This document shows positions 57,542-64,000 of a DNA stretch of 64,000 nt, piece by piece. The position numbers and the translations under genes are program-made. Below the pieces are notes generated by a model that ran no database searches, was not told where the DNA came from, and was given only the letters and a program-made list of their open reading frames with translations. How positions within the stretch are numbered: the stretch's first letter is position 1; every line of letters begins with the position of its first letter. The stretch is from Pohlia nutans (lineage: Eukaryota > Streptophyta > Bryopsida > Bryales > Mniaceae). The DNA lies in NCBI GenBank assembly GCA_022496805.1, contig CM040085.1:33509811-33573810 (forward strand). The letters are read 5' to 3'.

Positions 57542-57690
57542 CCCTTAAAGGGCATGGACTCAAATGGCGGGCAACTCGAAAGAACCAGATCAATATTTTC
57601 ACCCTATGGGCATTCGTGTCAAGGTTGCCCTAATGTTATAAGACTGTGAACCGTCGAGACGGTCCACTTTAGCGGTAACCCTTTACCGCA
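57538..57690. mobile_element. remnants of further TTAA-type elements
   Basis: TTAA CCCTTAAAGGGC starts at 57538 and GTAA CCCTTTACCGC occurs at about 57676; the latter equals the left end of family C (20525). Neither has a recognisable partner end. Confidence 0.4.
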
Positions 57691-57699
57691 AAGGTTTTG

Positions 57700-58560
57700 A
57701 TTTATTTTGCATTATTTATTTGTCTAAACAGAGCATTTTAGCCGATTAGACAATTTCCCGCTTGGAGTGTTGTTTGGTTTGGTTTTTGACCGGCCTTTTC
57801 TATTTTATCTTTTTATCTAAGTATTTTTAGTTGTTTATTGATTTCTAACCATTTAACCGTGGTCCATGGGATTTTTGGTGTTTCGACCATTTGGCCTATT
57901 ATTTTATTCTATTTTGTTGATCTATTATTTTGGCCTATTATTCTAGTTCATTCTTTTAGTCTAATTTATTAGTCCATTCTATTAGTTTATTTTAGTCTAT
58001 TCTTTGGGGTTATTATTTTAGTCTATTATTCGCCTATTATTTTAGTCTATTGTTTTAGCCTATTATTTCGGTCTATTATTTAGTCTATTATTTAGTCTAC
58101 TATTTTAGTTCACTAATTTAGTCTATTATTTTAGTTTATTCTTTTAGCCTATTCTTTTGTCTATTCTTTTGGTCTATTACTTTATTCTATTATTTTATCC
58201 TATCCTTTTACTCTATCCTTTTAGCCTATTATTTATTCTATCTTTCTAGCCTAGTATTTATTCTATTCTTCTAGCATATTATTTATTCCATTCTTTTAGC
58301 CTATCCTTTTACTCTATCCTTTTAGCCTATTATTTATTCTATCTTTCTAGCCTATTATTTATTCTATCCTTTTAGCCTATTCTTTCGTCTATTATTTTGG
58401 TTTATTATTTTAGTCGATTATTTGCCTATTATTTTAGTCTATCATTTAGCCTATTATTTATATTGTCCTTTTAGCTTATTATTGACTCTATCTTTTTAGT
58501 CTATTCCTTTATTCTATTATTTTAGTTGATTAGTTAGTCTATTATTTTATCTATTAATCT
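57700..58560. repeat. degenerate CTATTATTTTAG minisatellite, about 0.85 kb
   Basis: Variants of a 12-13 base word (CTATTATTTTAGT, CTATTCTTTTAGC, CTATCCTTTTAGC) repeat some 60 times with no long interruption. In the + strand it is almost free of A-runs and G-runs. Unit length varies between 11 and 15. Confidence 0.85.
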
Positions 58561-60560
58561 AATTTGATTTAGCACTCTCTTTAGGCTATCTAGATTGAGG
58601 AACTCCCGGTTCTCTAGGAGTTAGGTGGGAGTTTTGTGAAGGTAAGAGGGAAATTGGACTAACTGGATGATAATTCGTTGGATGAGTTTTTAGGAGGAAT
58701 GGATGTAGTTTTGGGGTGGGATTTTGAATCCCACCCCTGTCGATAAGCTGCTCTCAGTTAGTTGTGTTGCCGTGAGCCTTGGAGAGAAAGAGGATAGAAT
58801 TTCTAGATCTAGATCTAGTGTTTGATTTGGGATTTTGTGAAAGAAAGTGGTGGAGAATAAAAAAAGAGTAGTGTAGAGGTTATTGACTTATTGAGATTGA
58901 AGGTAGGAATTGGTTTATGAGTTTGCTTCCTGAATAGGTGAAGAGGAAGAGAAGGATATGTGCAATTGGATCAGTGGGAGACGATTCTCAGAGAAGGGCA
59001 ATATGGACAAGCTGACTTCGGAGAAGTCGGACGTGGTGGCGGAGCAGATGATGTAGGCGGGAATCAGTTCCGCGAAGAGTCTGCAAGCTGCAATTTTGCT
59101 CATCTTCGACCAGTGGTGTTGCCAAACACTTGCGCGGAGGAATTCGAGGGCTGTGGCTGCGAGTGAATCACGACGGGATCAAGGCTGCTTGGGGCAGTGA
59201 AGGAAGGCGTGCGGCGGCAGCGAAGGCGACTGCAGGGCGGCATCGGCGCAAGAAACGACCAAGGCGAGGACTAGGATTCGTGGGACCAGCGAGGAGTATT
59301 TGACGAGCAAGGCGACTTCTTGAGCAACCCGGAACTGGAACCGAATGCCGCCAGTTCAAAGACTCTTGTCCTCATCACCACCTGCAGTAGCACAGCTGGG
59401 AGGAAGCAGGGTAGCTCGCTTGTGCATCCCAGATCGTGTGCGGGATCGAGGCCTTTGAGCTTCAATTCCTGTTGCAAGGAGACGACAAGATCGGCTGCGG
59501 CGCGTAAGCGATCGGCATGAAGGCGCGGTGGTGATCAAGCTTAAGCAGAGCCGACGGTGAGCAAGCTTGGGAGTCGCCGCAGAGTATTACCCCTGCCTTG
59601 ACATTACGGAGTGGCCAGCGTGATATTAGAGAGGGAACTCATCCCTCACCTTCTTTTTTCCAATTCCTTGCATTTCTTGAGACAAATTAGACTTGCTAGG
59701 ACTAGGAGGATTGAAAACAATTGTAAAAGCTTAAATTGGTGATTGTAATTTCCAAAATTGTGGTGTATGTTTTATTCATGATTTTTCTCAATTATTGTGA
59801 ATTGTTCATGTTTTGAACTTGGTTGTTGTATTGTTGTGTTGTGGTGTGTAAATTGGTCCGGTGAGGGTTATAGTGCGGAAGCGCTGTCCAATTTTCACCG
59901 GGCCAATTGGGTGTTTGTGTGTCATTTAGGGTTAAAAAATTAGGGTTGTTGGGCACGACGTGGAAGTGCTGCCCAATTTTTCCTAAAAACTCTTAATTAG
60001 TTTGTGATTGTCTTGCTTAAATTGCAAAGGGTGTTTTGGTAGAGTTTATGGCTCAATGATATGCTCAATTATGCAATCTTGATGCCCTTGTGAGCCTCTA
60101 CAAGCGTGCTGTAATTTTAGAGTTAGTGTGAGTTTGGGGTACTTAAGTGCACAATTTGCCCAATTTAACCCCATTTCTTGAGTGCCTAAGTATTTAGGGG
60201 AATTGGGGCAATTTGGTGCACTTCCCACCATTTTTAGGTCATTCTTAGGTCATGTGTATGTGCTGTAATTCTTAGACTTAAGTGCCAAAACCCTAATTAG
60301 AGGGTTTTATTCACTAAATTGAACCCAATTAGGGCACGTGGTGCTTAGGGGGATTAGTGAGGTGTTTGGGTGTGGTTTGGTGTTTGTTGATTGTTCATTT
60401 CAACCCCTTGTATGTGCTGTAATTTTCAAGCACACACCCGTTTTAGCCCAATTACTTTGTTTTTTACCATTCTGAGTTTACTTAATTGCCTCACGGTTGT
60501 CTAAGCAAAAGGAGTCCATTGCTTGGAGAATATCACACCCACCCTTGGCCGACTATATGT
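58561..60560. other. GC-richer island and gene-like flank, no gene proven
   Basis: 58960-59520 has balanced composition and several overlapping open frames, none with a known domain or convincing splice pattern. 59860-59990 contains two similar segments (GCGGAAGCGCTGTCCAATTTT and CGTGGAAGTGCTGCCCAATT variants). It could be a non-coding transcript or a decayed retroelement. Confidence 0.3.
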
Positions 60561-60639
60561 CATTTTGACCGGGCAACCGGTCAAAGTGCTCATAAAAATA
60601 TAATTTTTTTGAAAAAAAGGTCTCATGACGGGATCGTGA

Positions 60640-61620
60640 TAGGGCGGGGGCGATTGGGCGAGTTGGGTCGGCGGGCTCGGTAGGGTTGGGCCGGGTTGGT
60701 GAGGATCTGCTGGGGCTAACACAATGTCGAAGGATTCAAAAAATAAAATCTTCTCCCTACTCTTGACCTTCAGGGAGGTTTTTTCTCCAAAAAATAAACT
60801 ATTTGCTTCATTTGCATATGTGAATAATGTTCTTGAATTCTTGTTAAAATGCACATCATATTTCATTAATTTTATTTCTACACATTTGTATATTTATTCA
60901 AGTGGAAGAATGCAAAGTCCGAGAAACGTATGTTTAAAATATATATTAGTTACGTTTACACTAAAAATAAGCATAAAATAAACAAAGAGATGATTTTACA
61001 CAAAGGTTTTGGTCATTACACATCAATAAGCCTCAATCAAAGAGTTTTATTTTGAAAAATTAAATATCATGTGTGTCTAATGTCACTAACCTCTATTTTT
61101 GGGATTAGTGACGTTAGTGATACGTAGGCACTTTACTTTTAGAATATGTAGGCATTTTACTTCAAAGTAAATATCATGTGTCACTAACGACACTAATCCC
61201 AAAATAGAGGTTAGTGACGTTAGTGACACGTGATATTTAATTGTTCAAAATAAAACTCCTCGATTGAGGTTTATTGATGTGTAATGACAAAAAACTTTGT
61301 ATAAAATCATTTGGGATTTTAATAGACATTTTTGGGATTAAAATAGATGTTGTTGGGACTTTGCGTTTTTCCATTCGAATAAATATACAAATGCGTAGAA
61401 ATAAAATTAATGAAGTGTGATGTGCATTTTATGAGAAATTCAAGAACTCTAAACCGCCAACCCGGTCAACCCGATCCCTGCCAATCCCACCAACCCGGCC
61501 TAACCCACCGAGTCCATTGATCCGGCCCGACCCCGCCAACTTGGCCCAACAACGCCAACCCAGCCCAAGTGCCCAATCCCACCGACCCGGCCCAACCCCA
61601 CCAAGCCCTACTCTTGGCCG
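60640..61620. repeat. large inverted repeat, arms about 300-450 bp
   Basis: AATGCACATCATATTTCATT near 60848 is mirrored by AATGAAGTGTGATGTGCATT near 61410. The pairing extends inward through ATTTGTATATTTATTC, GCAAAGTCC, ACACATCAATAA and AAATATCA to a short spacer near 61130-61170, and outward, more weakly, into GC-rich GGGCCGGGTTGG-type sequence. No protein is encoded. The two arms are roughly 85-90 percent alike by eye. Confidence 0.75.
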
Positions 61621-61674
61621 CATGCTAAAACAGGTCCACACACATGCTCCGCTCAAGCCGGCCGGTCCGAAATT

Positions 61675-62043
61675 AGCTGCCCAAAAATATCCCTCACTTT
61701 CCCGATGCACTCTTTTAATTATCATGAGCTCCATAGTCCATCAAATTAGGTGCAAGTTAGGAATCTACTCTCGCATTTTCAATACCTTTCCAAAGCACCA
61801 ATCCTTATATTTTTTGGTTGAAAAAAGTAAAGTTTTCTCCTATATCCCTTGAAACTAAGCCCGAGGGGCTTAGTATTTCCTTTAAAGGCACTACTAGAAA
61901 ATCCAACTAATCTGTTGTTTCGGTCGCATTGACCGGGACACTTTTCTGTTGATTTGGTCAATTTTTGTTCAAATCAACAGAAAAGTGTCCCGGTCAACGT
62001 GACCGAATCAACAAATTAGTTGGATTCTCTAGTAGCGAGGTAA
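61675..62043. mobile_element. A-family remnant (A6) cut by a CACTA-like MITE
   Basis: The segment 61690-61880 resembles A5 (GCTGCCC, the CTTTCCAAAGCACCAAT region, AAGCCCGAGGGGCTTAG). Its right end TTCCTTTAAAGG/AGGTAATA is split by the insertion at 61889. The left end is lost. Confidence 0.5.
61889..62037. mobile_element. 149-bp CACTA-like fold-back
   Basis: CACTACTAGAAAATCCAAC at 61889 is mirrored by GTTGGATTCTCTAGTAGCG ending at 62037; AGG is duplicated outside (61886-61888 and 62038-62040). The arms pair almost completely around a short loop. CACTA ends plus a 3-bp duplication define the type. Confidence 0.85.
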
Positions 62044-62272
62044 TAGCAAAAGGTGGACTCCCTTTGGAAGTGATTTTTAGTACCAGAGAAAATGGCAGTT
62101 CAATTTTGTGTTACATGCACTTTTCACATTGTATACAATGTACTGTTAATAGAAGTGGTGTTTTTCACTTTGTTGACTTGAAATTGCACTACTTCCATGT
62201 TGTAAGTCTTTAGCATGGGTACCATGAATGGTGCCAATGTATCCGATATGACCAACCCACCATCACATATTA

Positions 62273-62807
62273 GGGCCGCTTTACACCTAGAGGCTCGGGC
62301 CAATTCGTTGTGTAAGAGGCCTGAATTCCTCACTTGTGATTGGTCAAAAGGCTGAAATCGGCTCCAACCCCTTTACACTTAGAGCCCGGGCCAATTTGGT
62401 GATATGATTTTTTTACTTAAAAAACGCATGGTCCCACATGGCCCAAGCTCGTTGAATTGGGTGCACCCAGAATGGAGGGTCAATTCTTGGCCTCAGGGCC
62501 AATGTCAAATTTCAATAAAAAAAACCTTTTTTTTATATAAAAGATGATTTTCTTCAACAAACTAGATCCGTTGGATTACGTGGAAATCTAAACGGCTCTT
62601 TTGAAAAGAGAGAGAGGCTAAAATTTGCTACATTTAGTGAATCGGCCTCGCTTCTTGGCCCCAAAGCCTTTACATACGGGAGAATTGGCCCCCATTATAA
62701 TCTTATTACAATGGGTAGTTGAGGTTGGCCTCCAACCCAAAAGGGGCTAAAATTTTATGCAATCGGTCTCAAGGGAATTGGCCCGGCCTCTAGGTGTAAA
62801 GTGGCCC
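62273..62807. mobile_element. Tourist-like (PIF/Harbinger) MITE
   Basis: GGGCCGCTTTACACCTAGAG and CTCTAGGTGTAAAGTGGCCC are inverted ends, with TTA on both sides (62270-62272 and 62808-62810). AATTGG-containing words recur inside the arms. Length 535 bp, no transposase. Confidence 0.85.
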
Positions 62808-63066
62808 TTAAAGACTTGTTTTTTTACCACAAGTTAGTCACTGATCTCCAATTGAAAATGTGGCAAATAAAATAATTAAATTTTTATTCAACTTAATTGA
62901 ATGACAACTAGTTCATGATCATTACATGCAATCTAATCACATTTGAGTTGCCTTCTTCCAATTTTTTGTTTTGGTCTTACAACTTAGAGCTACAAATATA
63001 ACTATATAAGGTCATCACTTGAGCACGTGTGGCTGTATAAACAGACACAAGTTTTAATGTTAGTGT

Positions 63067-64000
63067 CACTATTAGAAAATCACGACCAAATCAACAGAAA
63101 ACTAACACATTTATGTTGGATCGTGCACTGTAAGTGTCTTTTTCAGTGATTTCTAACTTTCTGTAAAGGCATTAACAAAAATCAACACATTTCTATTGGT
63201 CTGTGCACTGTAAATGCCTTTTTCACTGATTTTTGTTGGTCTGTGCATCGTAAGTGCGTTTTTTCACTAATTTTTGTTGGTCCGTGCACAGGGTGTTTTT
63301 CGCGGTAGGGCTGTCCTTTTTGCACAAAATGAAAAGTGCATAGTATGTAATACATTTGTCATTATTGCGTCATTAATACTATTAATAATCATGGAAAATA
63401 TTAAAATATATATAAGATATATGTTTTTTAGAATATTTAGAATCTTTTCAAGATATTTATGGCATTTGAGAATATTCTTAGAATATGTTGGAATCTTTTA
63501 TGCATAGTTTGGAATCTTTCCTAAATCTTTTAGAATATTTTTATATGATACCTTTGAGTAATAGGAGTCAAAGAAAAAATTCCCATTACCATATCTTCAA
63601 TAAAACATATCAATTAAGGCGTTACCAAATTGATGATAATACAATGTGTAATTGTAACAAATCAATGACATTACACATTTGGATCCAAATTCTGTTATTT
63701 GAATTTTGAAAAATCTTATATCACAAGTTTTGACATTGTTTTATAGAATCATGAAGCCCCTTATATCAAATTACTTTTTAAATAAATGCTAGAATATTAT
63801 GAATGTCAAAAACACCCTAAAATTTGAAGCTGTAACTACACATTTTGAACGCCCTAGTGTGAAAACGCCCCACAGTAAGTGCGTTTTTCCACTAATTTCT
63901 AACTGTCACTATAAAGATAACAACAAAAGTCGCCTGATTTCTATTGGTTTTAGCTCTACAACAAAATTGTGACTGAAACAATAGAAATCCAATAAGTTTC
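63067..64000. mobile_element. CACTA-like element, right end beyond window
   Basis: CACTATTAGAAAATCACGAC opens the element at 63067. It is followed by at least four copies of a motif like GTGCACTGTAAGTGCCTTTT with TCACTGATTTTTGTTGG (63119-63300), and a further one near 63873. Such subterminal repeat arrays are where CACTA transposases bind. The interior is AT-rich and shows no transposase; the right terminus is not reached. Confidence 0.6.

Noticed and set aside
10293..57690. Interstitial telomere repeats
   Set aside because: CCCTAAA words occur singly at element ends beside TTAA, never as tandem arrays.
58960..59538. Protein-coding gene in the GC-richer island
   Set aside because: Frames overlap on both strands, none has a known domain, and no consistent splice pattern is visible.

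Overview
The window is nuclear DNA of a land plant. It holds spliced, fairly GC-rich genes in very AT-rich, repeat-filled intergenic DNA. The recognisable genes are plant families: an IQM-type calmodulin-binding protein, a dirigent protein, a plant At1g29790-like methyltransferase, a trihelix/LRR gene and a two-domain B3 (REM-like) gene. A bryophyte or lycophyte is possible from gene style and the weak fit of some proteins to flowering-plant families, but that is inference. I saw no tRNA, rRNA, CRISPR or prokaryotic feature.

Layout. 0.3-1.6 kb (+): last exons of an IQM-family gene. 3.5-13 kb: dense small DNA transposons. 15.5-16.0 kb (+): a single-exon dirigent gene followed by about 175-bp repeats. 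17.5-21.3 kb: repeats. 21.9-24.9 kb (-): a three-exon membrane-anchored methyltransferase gene with mobile elements in both introns. 26.4-34.6 kb: repeats, including one element carrying two others. 35.7-38.3 kb (-): a trihelix exon joined by in-phase splice sites to LRR exons, with one in-frame stop. 41.5-43.8 kb (+): the B3 gene. 44-52 kb: repeats. 52.8-55.6 kb: a decayed membrane-protein gene, a perfect 46-bp inverted duplication and a coding remnant split by an insertion. 56-64 kb: repeats, a low-complexity tract, a large inverted repeat and CACTA-type elements.

The most striking content is a group of about 25 small non-coding elements, in at least 11 sequence families, covering about 12 kb. 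All share the same end design: TTAA flanks, an inverted terminus close to CCCYTWAACG, and often a small hairpin 10-40 bp inside. TTAA target duplication with CCC-starting ends is the signature of piggyBac-type transposons, which I know mainly from animals. The terminus often contains a second TTAA, and copies are found inserted in the ends of other copies. No transposase gene is visible, so mobilisation would have to come from elsewhere. Other elements look like Stowaway, PIF/Harbinger (Tourist), hAT and CACTA types. The protein-coding genes are unrelated to one another and form no pathway.
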